Source of the DNA: Erodium maritimum | Taxonomy: Eukaryota > Streptophyta > Magnoliopsida > Geraniales > Geraniaceae | Assembly: GCA_963921825.1 (NCBI GenBank) | Contig: OY997588.1 | Location: 128,309,203-128,373,202 of the forward strand | Direction of reading: 5' to 3' | Length of the DNA: 64,000 nt | Shown here: positions 1 through 10,774 of the stretch, piece after piece | Layout of the letters: each line of letters starts with the position of its first letter | Position numbering within the stretch: position 1 is the first letter of the stretch | The notes under the pieces: generated by a model | The model's database searches: none | Seen by the model: the letters and a program-made list of their open reading frames with translations, nothing else | Told to the model about the DNA's origin: nothing | Made by a program: the position numbers and the translations under genes

Positions 1-899
1 GTTAACGTCATGCCAATTTCTAAAAGCTCACTTCATTAACAAATTCAATCAAGCACATGGATTCACTAGAAAATGAAAAGATGGTTGATTTTTGGAGTTG
101 TGCCCAATCCATAACATCAGTTTAAACAAGCTAGAAAATCAATAACCAAAGCAACTTTAGAATATGTAAAAAAAACAACTTTAGATAATCACACACACAG
201 ATGAAACACGTTCAGAATATGTGTGGTGTCCATGATAACTCTTTGATACAAACCATGATCAAACAAACCCATAAACTGAATTCTACGGAACAGAAGAAGG
301 AAATCAAAAGAAACAAGAAAGTGAGAAATTACAAGGACATGCCAATCAAGATCCCCAACTCAAGAAATTACATGGGACCATATGTTTCAATTTGGGAATT
401 GAATACCACAATTATATGTAAACTAACACATGAACATAACTAAAAACATATATGAAGAACCCTAATCCTAACCCAACTCCAATTTCTACAGCCTCAAACC
501 AGATTTCTACTCGTGCTATCGTCGCTGCCTTCAACTACCATGCCTTCACCAGAATCTGGAGAAACACTCAGACAAACCAAGATATCGCAACAAAGGGTGT
601 GGCCGTTGACAACACCACCAACCTCTTCCCTTCTTCTCCCTCCTCCCAATCTCCATTTTCTCTTAGTGGTGGTGGTTGATAGGGTCGGTGGTGGTGGATG
701 ATGGGGTCAATGGTGGTGGGATGAGGTGTGGCAGAGGTCCGACGATAAGTCTAGTATGGTAGATGTTGTGGCAAGAATAGAGATAACATGTGAGAGGCTA
801 TGATGGAAATGGATAAAAAAAGAGGGATACAACCAGGAACTAACTATTGTCAAGTTGTACCGCTCAAGAACTTGTTGCTGACTTTTTTGTCGATCAATT
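1..899. other. Left-edge intergenic DNA, no supported gene
   Basis: Short open frames occur (for example 201-443 and 452-679 on the plus strand), but their composition is Asn/Thr/Ser/Pro-rich and they match no family I know. Read on the minus strand, 440-700 is GA- and GGT-rich and could be the 5' untranslated region or first exon of a gene to the left. I see no splice or domain evidence that would settle this. Confidence 0.4.
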
Positions 900-908
900 G
901 CTCACGGT

Positions 909-1124
909 TGACTTAGGTATTTACTAAAAAGTAATTTTTTCCGTTACAAACTAACATTTTCCATTAGAGATGACGGAAAACGTTAGGAAAAGCTGCAAAA
1001 ACTAACAACTATACGGTTAGTTTTTGAGTTCAATAGTCATATTGTAGTTAGTTCTTGGAGTTTTTCCTAACTTTCTCCGTCATATCTAACGGAAAATGTT
1101 AGTTTGTGTAATTACCTTAAGTCA
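909..1124. mobile_element. Fold-back MITE
   Basis: The stretch 946-991 (starting acaaactaacattttcc) is repeated in inverted orientation at 1061-1109, with a few mismatches. An outer pair, TGACTTAGG at 909-917 and its complement at about 1116-1124, extends the inverted repeat. The left arm carries an extra insertion of about 20 bp at 925-945. The whole unit of about 216 bp can form a long hairpin and has no coding capacity, which is typical of non-autonomous fold-back or Mutator-type MITEs. No convincing target-site duplication was found, so the superfamily is not assigned. Confidence 0.6.
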
Positions 1125-1129
1125 GGAGT

Positions 1130-1798
1130 GAGAGGGAGAATACCAAATAATAACAGATAAATGCAACACAGCGGAATCAATTCCCCCACACTTGTGCAAA
1201 CCAAATAGGAAACCAACAAGCAGAGCAAATCACGAAACAAAGTGCACACACGATTTTAGCGTGGAAAACCTTCTCAAGATGAGAAGTAAAAACCACGGGA
1301 CCCTCTAGGCCTCTTAATCATCCACTATCAACTTTAATGGGTACAATATCTCTCTAATCAAATTAGAGGCATACACAATATCTCAACACAACCTAGTGTT
1401 GGAACTACCAACAAAACTCAAGAAAGAAGAAGAGAAATCTCACCAACTTGGTGGCCCAACTTGCAGCTCGTGTATCTGAAAAACGAACCGTCAAAACCCA
1501 AATTCCAATTTCCACTTTGAAGACCTATATGTGGAGAACATTCACTCCACAAATCAGCATCATCGGACCTTGGATGAACCTCCTATCGGGCTCTTGAAAG
1601 TGGCTGGTCGGACTGAAATTCTGCAGAAAATTCTGCTCTTCTTCTTCTCTCTTTTTGTTTCTCTCTCTCAACAATGGAGGCACACACTCCTTCTAAATCT
1701 GATTTCTAATCCATATAGAAACCCTAGCATCCATTTGGGCTTAAGTTGCCCCAAATGGGCTTTGGACCTTGTTCCATTTAATTGAAACAAACCCAACA
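1130..1798 (-). repeat. 3' LTR of the copia element at 1.1-4.7 kb
   Basis: In element sense the LTR begins TGTTGGGTTTG at 1798, straight after a purine-rich tract. The region includes a GCGTGGAAAACC-type motif seen in many plant copia LTRs. The far end is not delimited because the second LTR is absent, and the MITE right arm ends at 1124. The ORF at 1531-1785 on the other strand is incidental. Confidence 0.6.
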
Positions 1799-1810
1799 AA
1801 TCTCCCTCGT
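1799..1810 (-). other. Polypurine tract of the copia element
   Basis: The minus strand reads ACGAGGGAGATT immediately before the LTR start TGTTGGG. Position and purine content fit the plus-strand primer of an LTR retrotransposon. Confidence 0.6.
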
Positions 1811-1811
1811 T

Positions 1812-2345
1812 TCAATAAATGGAGGGCATTGCCATTCTGGCAATCTTGCAACATACCTCAAGCTTCTCTCGCGGTAGTGCCTTAGTGCACATATCGGATC
1901 CATTCTCATCCCTGTGAACTTTCTCAAGCTCAAACAACTTCTCCTTAAGAGCATCTCTAAGCCAATGATACCTCACATCAATGTGTTTCGACTTTGCATG
2001 AAATGTCGAATTCTTGCTCAAGTGGATTGCACTTTGGTTATCACAATAAACCACATACCGCTTCTGCTTGAGACCAAGCTCTTGTATGAATCTCTTCATC
2101 CACAACAACTCTTTACATGCTTCAGTTGTTGCAATTTACTCAGCTTCTGTAGTAGAAAGTGCGACACAGTTTTGAAGCCTTGACTGCCATGAAATTGCTC
2201 CACCTGCAAAAATCATCAAGTAACCAGAGGTGGACTTTCTGCTATCAACATCTCCTGCCATGTCTGAATCTGAGTACCCAACTAAGATAGGTTCTCCACT
2301 TCCAAAAGTAAGTCTAAAACTAGAAGTACCTCGAAGATATCTCAT
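1812..2345 (-). pseudogene. copia RNase H and end of RT, broken
   Basis: The frame encodes the last part of the copia pol: a 'MRYLRGTS' segment, then SDSDMAGDVDSRKSTSGY-like RNase H sequence with conserved Asp, then the 'YCDNQSAIHLSKN' and 'RSKHIDVRYHWLRD'-type motifs and a 'TKALPREKLE' tail. A stop at 2136-2138 splits the domain where copia elements have a Tyr in 'TTEAEY'. Otherwise both halves lie in the same frame. The protein would degrade the RNA of the RNA/DNA hybrid during reverse transcription, but this copy is dead. Confidence 0.85.
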
Positions 2346-3267
2346 AATCCATATAGCAATATTATGATAAAATCATTACCAGAGAATCGCTTCACAAACA
2401 CACAATGGTCACACTTAGTTTTCTGGTAGCCTTACTCCCCCATAAATGATTCAAACTTCTTGTACCACTGCCTTGGTGCCTGGTTCAAACCATAAAGACT
2501 TTTCTGTAGCTTGCACACATACTCCTCTTTCCCCTTTGTTGCAAAACCCTATGGCTGCTCCATATAAATCTCCTTGTCTAAGTCACCATGGAGAAATGCA
2601 GTCTTCACATCCATCTGCTCAATCTCCAAATCAAGACTAGCTGCTAAACCCAGAACAACACGAATAGATGACATCTTAATAATCGGAGAAAATATTTCAT
2701 CGACGTCAATACCTTTCCTCTGGCTGAAACCCTTGACCACCAATCTAGCTTTGTATCTTGGGCGTGAGGAATTCTCTTCCTTCTTTACTTTGTACACCCA
2801 CTTGTTCTTCAAATCTCTCTTACCTTTCGGTAACTTAACCAACTCAAAAGTATGGTTCTCATGCAATGACTTCAACTCATTTTGCATGGCCTCAACCCAC
2901 TCCTCTTTGTTCTCATCTTCAACGACTTCTTCAAAACTTTGAGGCTCTCCCCCGTCAGTTAGTAACACATACTCATCAACAGAATACCTTGAAGAAGAAT
3001 GACGATCCCTAGAAGATCTCTTGAGTGGAACAACTGGTACTTGCAACTGCTCATGGATTTCATTATCCATCTCAACCTCTGTTGGAATGTCAACATTTCC
3101 TATATCTTGATGGTCATCATGAACTTCGTCTTCAACTTGACTTTGTTAACCTGTAGAAGGAACTATATCAAAGTCAATCAAGTCATCACTATATGGAGGA
3201 AGATCTACAACTTTCTCCATATCTTTAACGTTCTGGTCTTCCATAAAAACCACATCGCGGCTTCTAA
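2346..3267 (-). pseudogene. copia reverse transcriptase with deleted active site
   Basis: From 3070 downward the frame shows the linker (EVVEDENKEEWVEAMQNEL), the 'NKWVYKVKKEE' and 'YKARLVVKGFSQ' motifs, and 'MDVKTAFLHGDL', all standard for copia RT. Past 2549 the reading continues in other frames through '[15 protein letters not shown]'-like sequence to 'FIIILLY'. It then jumps directly to 'MRYLRGTS' near 2350. The YVDD motif and the following couple of hundred residues are absent, so RT activity is lost. The 3071-3267 part is the variable acidic linker after integrase. Confidence 0.8.
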
Positions 3268-3906
3268 CTAGCTTCTTCTGCACAGGATCATAAAATTGTA
3301 TCCAAACTCATCCAAGCCATAACCGATGAATATGCAATGTCTTGTCTTCACATCAAGCTTAGACCTCTCATCCTTTGGTACGTGCACAAATGCCTTGCAC
3401 CCAAAAACCCTCAGATGATCATAGGAGACGTCTTTACCTGTCCAAACTCTATTTGGAACATCAAACCCAAGAGGAACACTAGGTGTGAGATTTAACACAT
3501 GTACTACCGTACTCAAAGCTTCACCCCAAAATTATCTCGATAGTCTTCCTTGTGAAAGCAAACATCTCACCCTCTCAACAAGTGTCATGTTCATCCTCTC
3601 AGCCAACCCATTCAACTGAGGTGTCTTCGGAGGTGTCTTTTGGTGTCGAATACCTTGATCCCTGCAATACTCATCAAAAGGACCAATATACTCATCTCCA
3701 TTATGTGTCCTGATGCACTTCAACTTTTTCCCAGTCTGTCTCTCAACTAGGGCATGAAACTGCTTGAAAACTCCAAGCACTTGATCTTTCGTCTTCAAGG
3801 TGTAAGCCCACACCTTCCTTGAATTATTATCAATAAAAGTCACAAAATAAAGTTCACCTCCCAATGTCCGTTTCTTCATAGGACCATAAACATCAAAATA
3901 TACCAA
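3268..3906 (-). pseudogene. copia integrase core
   Basis: The catalytic core is visible in two overlapping pieces. 3532-3906 holds 'YFDVYGPM', 'FIDNNSRKVWAY', 'TDNGDEY'-type sequence (here TH for TD) and 'PQLNGLAERMN'. 3268-3516 holds 'VHVPKDERSKLDVKTRHCIFIGY'-type sequence. In this copy the second Asp motif reads THNGDEY instead of TDNGGEY, and a frameshift near 3520 separates the pieces. The enzyme would insert the cDNA into the genome; this copy is inactive. Confidence 0.8.
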
Positions 3907-4643
3907 ATCAAGTATTTCTGGCTTTCTAGAAGGAGGGAAGATTTAGAAGAAACTCTTGTTTGCTTACCGGCCAAGCAATGCTCACACTTCTTCAATGGTG
4001 TGCAACTCATCCCCGGTAGAAGATTCTTCTTGCTCAAAATCATCAATCCCTTCTCACTTATGTGACTGAGCTGACTGTGCCACAATTCAGTTGTACCTTC
4101 ACCTTCAACTGCATTAACAATGTCATTGGAAACTCTAGCTCGAGTAATGTACAACGAATCACACTTGCTTCCTCTAGCCACAACCATAGAACCTTTGGTG
4201 AGCTTCCACTTGCCATCACTAAAGTGATGATGAAAACCTTCATCATCTAGCCTTCCCACATATATCAAGTTCAAGCGAATTTCAGGAATATGCTTAATAT
4301 TTTTAAGCACCAAGAGTGTACCATTTTCCATTTCCAAGCTCACATCTCCAACGCCAATAGCCTTTGACGTATCTCTGTTTCCCATCTTAACACTTCCATA
4401 GTCACCGGCTGTATAAAATGAAAAGAAATATCTCCTAGATGTAGCATGTAAGATGGCACCACTATCTGCTATCCAACTGGTCTCTTGAGAATCTAAATTG
4501 ACAGTTTCTTCATCATCACATAGAACAAGGAACTCTTCTGTAATCACAGCAGCATTATCATCATCATCACCGCTATTGTGCTCCTTTAACTTTCCTTTGT
4601 CATATTTGGTGTCTCTTTTAAATTTCCGGCAATGCTTCTTCAT
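3876..4643 (-). pseudogene. copia protease and GAG-pre-integrase region
   Basis: The 255-residue frame starts with the last part of a gag zinc knuckle (MKKHCRKFKRD). It continues with an acidic linker and then a protease containing the active-site DSGA in 'SWIADSGAILHAT'. The C-terminal third is the GAG-pre-integrase domain with 'LWHSQLSHISEKGL' and a CEHC zinc pair, which is the HHCC finger of integrase. The protease would cleave the polyprotein. The normal upstream gag is not present. Confidence 0.85.
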
Positions 4644-4694
4644 ACGCCACCATTTCCTTCATTACCTCAGCCAGAGTGATGCCTTATTTCCCAT

Positions 4695-5138
4695 TCAAAT
4701 GACCTCAACTATGTCAGTATCACATAAATATGATGATTTCAATGATGTTGGCTTAACAGATGCGACCAGTGCTTCAGTTTTAGCACGCCAAACTTCACGG
4801 GGTTGTTCCTTAGGCTTCGAACCAACAGAGGATTCTGACCAATCAAGAGCCAAAAACAATATGTACCCTTTAACCTTACATCCATTCTGACTTTCGATCA
4901 AAACCTCAGCGTCTCTTAAAGTTGCAACATAAAGAAAACCAAACATTTTACCACCCTGATTTGGTCTTTTGACAAAAACTGATTTCATGGTCGGAACCAC
5001 ACTCCCAAAATAGGAACTCATCCAATCATCAGAAATACCATACGACAAATTTATAACATAAATTTTAACATAAGAGTTGGGATCACTGACCTCAGACCCA
5101 CCTAAACGTTCAACAGACTCAGAGATTTTACCGGCCAA
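4695..5138 (-). CDS. RRM-like ORF, probably a LINE ORF1 fragment
   Basis: The 147-residue frame starts MAGKISESVERLGG. Residues 24-100 resemble an RNA-recognition motif: a 'KIYVINLSYGISDDWM' strand-helix start (RNP2-like) and 'GGKMFGFLYVATLRDAE' (RNP1-like), with a basic, Lys-rich tail. RRM-type ORF1 proteins are known in plant LINEs, which is my preferred reading. A host RNA-binding protein fragment is the alternative. It stops about 50 bp before the broken copia gag begins, so the two may have been fused by deletion. There is no intron and no upstream promoter evidence. Confidence 0.5.
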   Translation of the reverse strand: MAGKISESVERLGGSEVSDPNSYVKIYVINLSYGISDDWMSSYFGSVVPTMKSVFVKRPNQGGKMFGFLYVATLRDAEVLIESQNGCKVKGYILFLALDWSESSVGSKPKEQPREVWRAKTEALVASVKPTSLKSSYLCDTDIVEVI

Positions 5139-5883
5139 ACTTCAGGAAGCAACACCGTGAACATCGGCTACAATGACGGCCTCTATGCCTTTGCTCGCTC
5201 CGTTAGCCTCGCCTGGCATGATGATGCCAGTAAATGACGTTATAGCAACTGGCATCCTAAAAAAATACGATAGTAACGTAGGTTATGTGTAATTTTCCCT
5301 AAAAATATAGTAAACTATTTTAACTTGACTCATTCAAATATTTGAATGGTGAATAAAACTATAATCATATCAATAGGTTAGACTTTGGATATGATTATAT
5401 TATGTACATTTTTTTTAAATGATCACTTATATTAGGTCGGATTTTCACAACTAAAAAGTCAACCTTGTTAATTGGGCATGGTTTTAGCTTTTATAAGTAG
5501 CTATTTATTCTTATATTTTTTGGATGTGGGTTCAATTGCAACACTCTACTCACGTGTAGGACTGTACATCTACACGTGGGACATATCACGAATAAACATT
5601 TGCATATTAATCATAAACCAAAGGATAGAGGTGACAAACAAGTTATGGGCCGAACCAAGTCTGTTACCATGTAATGTTTTTTTAAAACATGTCACTTATA
5701 TCGGGTTGAGCTTCCAAATTAAAATGTCAACCTCATTAATTGGGTATGAACCTAACTTTTATAAGTAACTCTTTATTCTTATATTTAGTCGATGTGAGTT
5801 TAATGTACTTCAACGTCACCACATTATAATCTTCCTTTTCAAGTTGGACATTACAAATCTCTATGCTCCAACTTGAAGAAGAA
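5139..5883. repeat. AT-rich DNA with a diverged direct repeat
   Basis: Two diverged copies of one sequence lie about 280 bp apart: near 5410-5530 and near 5680-5795. Each contains 'cacttatat', 'gtcaacc', 'ttaattggg' and a 'cttttataagta..tttattcttatat' block. No coding sequence is visible. The repeat may belong to the old LTR element ending just downstream. Confidence 0.45.
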
Positions 5884-6074
5884 TATTAAAGGTTATCAAC
5901 TCAGAATAAGTATAATTGATTGGTTCTAATTTGAATTGATTTGACTATAATGTACAATTTTATGTAATATTTGTTTCCTTTTAGTGATCTTGTAATTTCT
6001 TATAAACAAGAGTATCAAAATATTCAATAAATTAAAAAAATATTTTAATTTCATGTTTTACTTGGTATTAGAAC
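5884..6074 (+). mobile_element. Orphan copia LTR with PPT-like and PBS-like flanks
   Basis: 'ctccaacttgaagaaga' at 5867-5883 resembles the standard copia polypurine tract region, and the sequence after it would be an LTR start with TG mutated. About 175 bp later TGGTATTAGAAC (6063-6074) resembles the initiator tRNA-Met primer-binding site TGGTATCAGAGC with two changes. An LTR with a PPT on one side and a PBS on the other would be the junction of tandem or recombined copia copies. The whole reading rests on short degenerate motifs. Confidence 0.35.
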
Positions 6075-6395
6075 TCTCAATAACAATTTTTGACAAGCTC
6101 TCATGAACTCGTAACTTTCCCACTTGATGGCTTATGTATCTAACAAGTGGGTAAAGGCGTCTGAAAGACATCTTTTGTCCTATCTTTTATATGTTTTATT
6201 TTCGTTGTTTTATTTCGCTTTTCATATTGTGGTCATTGACCATATTTTTTCAGAAGAACAACCGTACTCCACCTTCTACGTCGTTTACACCATTAGTTAT
6301 GTTTGAGAAGTTCTTGCACTATCGACCACAAGAAGATATATGTTTTGCACAATTTCCAAGAGAGGAGATTTCGTTTACACCGCTAGCCACAAGAC
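6075..6395 (+). other. Degenerate retroelement-like sequence left of solo LTR A1
   Basis: Short open frames here are not recognisable. The segment 6303-6395 (gagaagttcttgcactatcg and onward) has a diverged copy immediately right of the A1 LTR, starting at 9500 (gagtagctgcttgcactgtcg). Confidence 0.35.
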
Positions 6396-6678
6396 TGTCA
6401 CGCCCCAAATTCAGTAGAACCGAACCCGGAACCCGGAACGCAAACGTTAAAACAATAAAACATTTTCAAACATTTTAATTAAATCACTTTAAAACCACCA
6501 TTTACTTAAACAAAATAATTATTTACAACCCAAAAGTACGTCCCAACAAGCGGACAAAATACAAGGTATACATCACTAGACTCAAAGTAAACCCGGACTC
6601 CCGCTCCTAGCTCTTCAAGCTTCGGAAGCTCACCTAGTCCATCCCGCGACCAGTACATGTAGGAAAAGCAGCTAGGGG

Positions 6679-6692
6679 TGAGCGTTCGCTCA
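6679..6692 (-). other. LTR stem-loop, copy in A1
   Basis: The sense strand reads TGAGC-GAAC-GCTCA, 283 bp from the sense 3' end of the LTR. The stem is perfect and the loop is GAAC. Confidence 0.6.
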
Positions 6693-7312
6693 CCACCACG
6701 GATAACAGACTGACTACGACATACTAGCAGACAATCCCGGTAACACCAACAACAAACCCAACACCGGGGACTACTATCCCCAAACTCAAGTAACCCGACT
6801 GACACACAAACTGTTACATTCCTCAACCGACTCAACACTCGGACACGTAAAGCAGACCCGACACAACGATTGACTACTTCCACCAAAGGCACTAAAGACA
6901 ACCACGCAACACCTAAGATCACAAAGGATCGCACACCAAACAAGATCACAAAGGATCGCACTCCAGCTGCTCAGTGACCCCCCCCCCCCCCCACGCACTT
7001 TGCCGATCCCTGTCAGGCCAGGCGGTCGACCTGTCGCCACTTTGCCGATCCCTGTCAGGCCAGACGGTCGACCTGTTGCACTTTTCCCGACACAAAGTCG
7101 GATCAGGCTGTCGACCTGTCACCACCCACGCACGCGCGGCCAGGACCCCTTTCCTCACGGGCGGGCCCCCTACCCCGTCTGAACATGCAGACGCGTGCGA
7201 TCACAGGACCCCCGTTATTATGAAGCGGGCCCCCAACCTCAGGTAACCACAATCACAATCACAAACAAAGTTCAACAAACAGCAACAACGCCAGTTTGAC
7301 ACTCCACAAGCA

Positions 7313-7735
7313 CTCATGGCCACCCAAGACACCAACGGTAAAACACGGGTTCAACAACCCCACGGGCACTCAAGGCCACCCAAAACACCAACGGTAGAAC
7401 ACGGGTTCAACAACCCCACGGGCACTCAAGGCCACCCAAAACACCAACGGTAGAACACGGGTTCAACAACCCCACGGGCACTCAAGGCCACCCAAAATAC
7501 CAACGGTAGAACACTGGTTCTACAACCCCACGGGCACTCATGGCCACCCAAGACACCAAAGTAAAGACACGGGTTCAACAACCCCACGGGCACTCATGGC
7601 CACCCAAGACACCAACAGTAAAGACACGGGCTCTCATGGCCACCCAAGACACAACAGTAAAATACGGGCTCTCATGGCCACCCAAGACACGAACATTAAA
7701 GTACGAGCTCTCATGGCCACCCAAGACACAAATTA
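7313..7735. repeat. Minisatellite inside LTR A1, 56-bp unit shortening to about 38 bp
   Basis: The unit contains 'gccacccaa', 'acaccaacggta', 'acacgggttcaacaac' and 'cccacgggcactca'. Early copies are 56 bp. From about 7620 the 'ttcaacaaccccac' part is lost and the unit shortens to about 38 bp. Related arrays occur in A2 and A3 with different copy numbers. Confidence 0.85.
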
Positions 7736-9499
7736 AACAATCAACCTCCGGGCATAACCAAATGCCTCCAGTAAATCTAATATCGAAAGTTCACTACTCC
7801 TACGACACTACTAAGTGTCACATGCATTTCTATTGTTCGATACGTTCCCGTATCATACGACACCACCCGGTGTCGCCTGCCTTTCTAATATTCGATAAAC
7901 CTACTTAACCCACGACACCCAAGTGTCACATGCATTTCTACTGTTAACTTTCCCTAGTCAGGGCCGAGATCCGGCTACTTTTCCCTACCTCTTGAAGCGT
8001 GTCAAACCCGATACTTTCACTCCGGCAAAGCTCCATAATTCCCGCTTAGCCTCCTATTTCCACGGTAGGCGACACGGTCTACAATCATTACAATTAACAC
8101 ACTTTTTAAGTAAGCATGCGAAACCCGAATTTAAAGAATTAAACGCCCAAATGTAACCCCGACAATGTCGATCACTCCCAAACTTCCCAATTACTCGACA
8201 TAGTCAATAATGGGCTCGGAAAAGCCCGTTTCGCCCGACATGGCGAAATCTGCCCGGGTTTTGAAAACACCCTTCCGGGGCTCCGAAAATTCCCTTTTTC
8301 GTTTCTACGGTCTTAGAATAATTCAAGGGTTCCAACGCAATCGACGGAATAAATTTCCGACTTCCGAGCAATTTAATTCGCGTTTAAAGTTTCTAAACCC
8401 GTCAATTACAACTTTCACAATTTAATTCCAAAATTCATTCCGGGTGTGGATGAATGACTTGGAGAACGTCTTAAACCACCCGAACACGAAAACCCGTGAC
8501 CCGGGCACGTGGGCCCCACCCGACCAACTTTGGCCGTGGGTGGCTAGGGCCATTTTGGGCCGGCCCACCATGGTGGTGGCCGGTCCTAGCTCCGGCCAGA
8601 CACCCCATGGCCGGCCAGCCACCATACACGGTGGCCGGAGCTCCCCCCGAGCCTCCGGTCACCGGAAAACGTCATCTCTTCGCTCCAAAACACCTCCAAC
8701 AAACCCCACACCTCAACTCATCCATAATCAACCCATTTAAACCCAAACTCTAACTTTCAAACGTAACAAAACGAAAATCGATTAGGTGCTCACCGTAGGG
8801 AATGATGACGGGAACTCGATTCTTCGATCGTTGAGACGATCCGTCGGTTGGATCGTCGGGAAATCACAAAGCTCCAACCATTTCTTCTCTTTTTCTCCAT
8901 TTTCTCCTTCTCTTTCCTCTCTCCACTTTCTCTCTCTAATTCTACCCCTTTTTCTTAGTTGTGGCCGAACACCTCAATTTCTTTCCCTTTTGTTTTGTTT
9001 AAAAAAAACAAATCTATCCCTTAATTACCAAACTACCATCAAGTCTTCCTTTGTTTTGTTCAATGTTACCTAACACCACCACATTGGTGACATGTGGCAA
9101 GTGAGTCTCACACCTTTTTGGATCAGATTCGCAAAATTCGGCCGTTTGGGGCCCAGAACGGGCACTTTTTCCAAGAAATTACGAAACTTTACGGGCTATA
9201 AGGAAACGGCTCAAATAAGACCGCTGCGACGACGGCTAAGCTTTTTGGATCCAAAACGGACCTCGAATGGACCAAAACGTCGCTCGGTTGACTTTTCCAG
9301 CGAAAAGTCAACATTTCCCAAATTGGTTAGAAAGTTGCCCTGAGTCCCTCGGAACTCACTTTGGTCGATATCAGGGTCAACTTAACTCTGGTATGACCCT
9401 CGGGGTCAAATTTGGGTTCATTTAAGTGTCTGTCCAAATTTTTTGAATTTTCCTGTTTTTCGCAGATTTGAGTGGCGTTGACTGTGAGTGGTTCTTACA

Positions 9500-9780
9500 G
9501 AGTAGCTGCTTGCACTGTCGACCACGAGAGAAGTAGCCTTTTTGCAACGTTGTCCCCGTGACGAACAACTATTTGCACCACCTAAAGACATTTGATGTGA
9601 TTGTCTTATGATCTTCATTTCAAGTTGGTATTTCGAATCTTCATATATCAATTTAAGAGACAATGTTGAAGAATAAATATACATCAGAAAAATATAAAAA
9701 TAATAATATAATTAAAGATTAAAACCACACCTAATTATCCATATTAATGATTCGCTCTCTAGCCCTAGCTCTGTCGCAAC
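9500..9780 (+). mobile_element. Copia 3' end remnant
   Basis: The block 9614-9675 reads 'tcatttcaagttggtatttcg' and then '..atatcaatttaagagacaatgttgaagaa'. This parallels the 5840-5890 block and resembles the end of a copia internal region with a weak polypurine tract and LTR start. It probably belongs with the orphan LTR at 5.9-6.1 kb, with solo LTR A1 lying between. No protein domain is recognisable. Confidence 0.35.
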
Positions 9781-10000
9781 TATGACACTAGCCTCTGTCT
9801 CTACCGCCGACATGCCCTATGCCTTGCCTGGAGCCGCTGTCACTGTCAGTGACTATCTCCCCGAGTTGTCTTGTACCTCGCAGACCGCGCCAGGTGTGGG
9901 GGTTCAAGACCAGCGTTGGGGGGCCAAAAGAATCCCTCTCGCTCTTTTCTTCCTCTCGGTCTGCGTTTCAGAGGCACCGTCTGATGCCTCCGGCGGACGT

Positions 10001-10052
<52 letters not shown>

Positions 10053-10161
10053 TCTCTTAGGGATCGATAGGGCCTTGTTTTCCCCTCCCTTTGAGACGAG
10101 TTTTGGGGCCTCACTTTCAGCGCCTCCGTGTGCCGCCGCCTTCCCAATCGACCCATGACCT
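9781..10161 (+). other. Unassigned sequence left of solo LTR B
   Basis: This is GC-richer and partly open sequence that continues across the LTR insertion to 12957. A dinucleotide repeat sits at 10003-10058. I cannot name a family. A LINE ORF1 leader is possible, since 'cctct/ctctaccgccga' wording recurs at the start of the ORF1-only LINE near 34.2 kb. Confidence 0.3.
10003..10058. repeat. (TC)n microsatellite
   Basis: About 23 uninterrupted TC units followed by a CCCTCTCTC tail. Confidence 0.95.
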
Positions 10162-10482
10162 TGTCACGCCCCAAATCCGGTTTTGACCGGACTCGAGACG
10201 TGAACTAAAATAACAATTAAATAACAAACATAAAAGTAAACTTAAACAAATTAAATCTCCAAATTTAGTTCCAATCAAGAAAACTCCGATAAAACATGAT
10301 CCAAATCCGATGTTATGAGTCAAAAGCTCAAAATATAACACAATGAGATAAAGTCCAATAGGAAATGAGAAATTACGTCTCTAATACATTAACCACACGG
10401 ACCCTCAATGAGCTCCCGAGCCCTGAGACCACCTCTAAGCCTACTCATCAATGAAACCTGTAAAACAGTAAAAACAGAGGGG

Positions 10483-10496
10483 TGATCTTACGCTCA
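10483..10496 (-). other. LTR stem-loop, copy in B
   Basis: Sense TGAGC-GTAA-GATCA: GNRA loop, one stem mismatch, 321 bp from the sense 3' end. Confidence 0.55.
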
Positions 10497-10774
10497 GTAG
10501 GAAAAAGTAGTAAAGGGAAAAAAGACTTCTGTTACGTTACCAAGAAAACCTGACCGATAACTCTTACTCATAACTGACAGTCAAATTAGAAAGCAACGGA
10601 AACATAACAACATCAATAAAAGCACTAAACTGAACAGACATACGAACACCGGAACATGATGCTACTAAGATCGCTACAAACGTTGATCAGATCCCAAAAC
10701 ACATAAGCATAGAACAAGTATTCAGGACAATTCAATCATCATGCATAACTCAATAATTATATTGTACCGGAATA

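Larger units (their letters stand above)
1130..4665 (-). mobile_element. Decayed Ty1/copia retrotransposon (Tnt1-like), lacking its 5' part
   Basis: Reading on the minus strand, the order is protease, GAG-pre-integrase zinc finger, integrase, reverse transcriptase, RNase H, polypurine tract and a 3' LTR. This is the copia order (integrase before RT). The RNase H and RT residues resemble Tnt1-type elements. The 5' LTR and almost all of gag are missing: the frame begins at the end of the gag zinc knuckle near 4640. The coding frame is broken by stops, frameshifts and an internal deletion, so the element cannot be autonomous. The LTR end near 1130 is approximate. Confidence 0.85.
6396..9499 (-). 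mobile_element. Solo LTR A1 (gypsy-type, family A)
   Basis: It starts TGTCACGCCCC and ends GTTCTTACA, so in element sense it runs TGTAAGAAC...GGGGCGTGACA with TG/CA termini. It is about 3.1 kb and alignable over most of its length with A2 (14517-28714) and A3 (38267-41629). There are no retroviral domains, which fits an LTR left after internal recombination. The flanking five bases (AAGAC left, GAGTA right) do not match, unlike every other LTR here. It includes a 15-C homopolymer at 6978-6992 and a minisatellite at 7313-7735. GC-rich open frames inside it (6506-7246, 8422-8753) are not genes. Confidence 0.75.

Noticed and set aside
8422..8753. Overlapping GC-rich frames that look protein-like
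   Set aside because: They fall inside solo LTR A1, and the equivalent region of A2 and A3 does not keep the frames.
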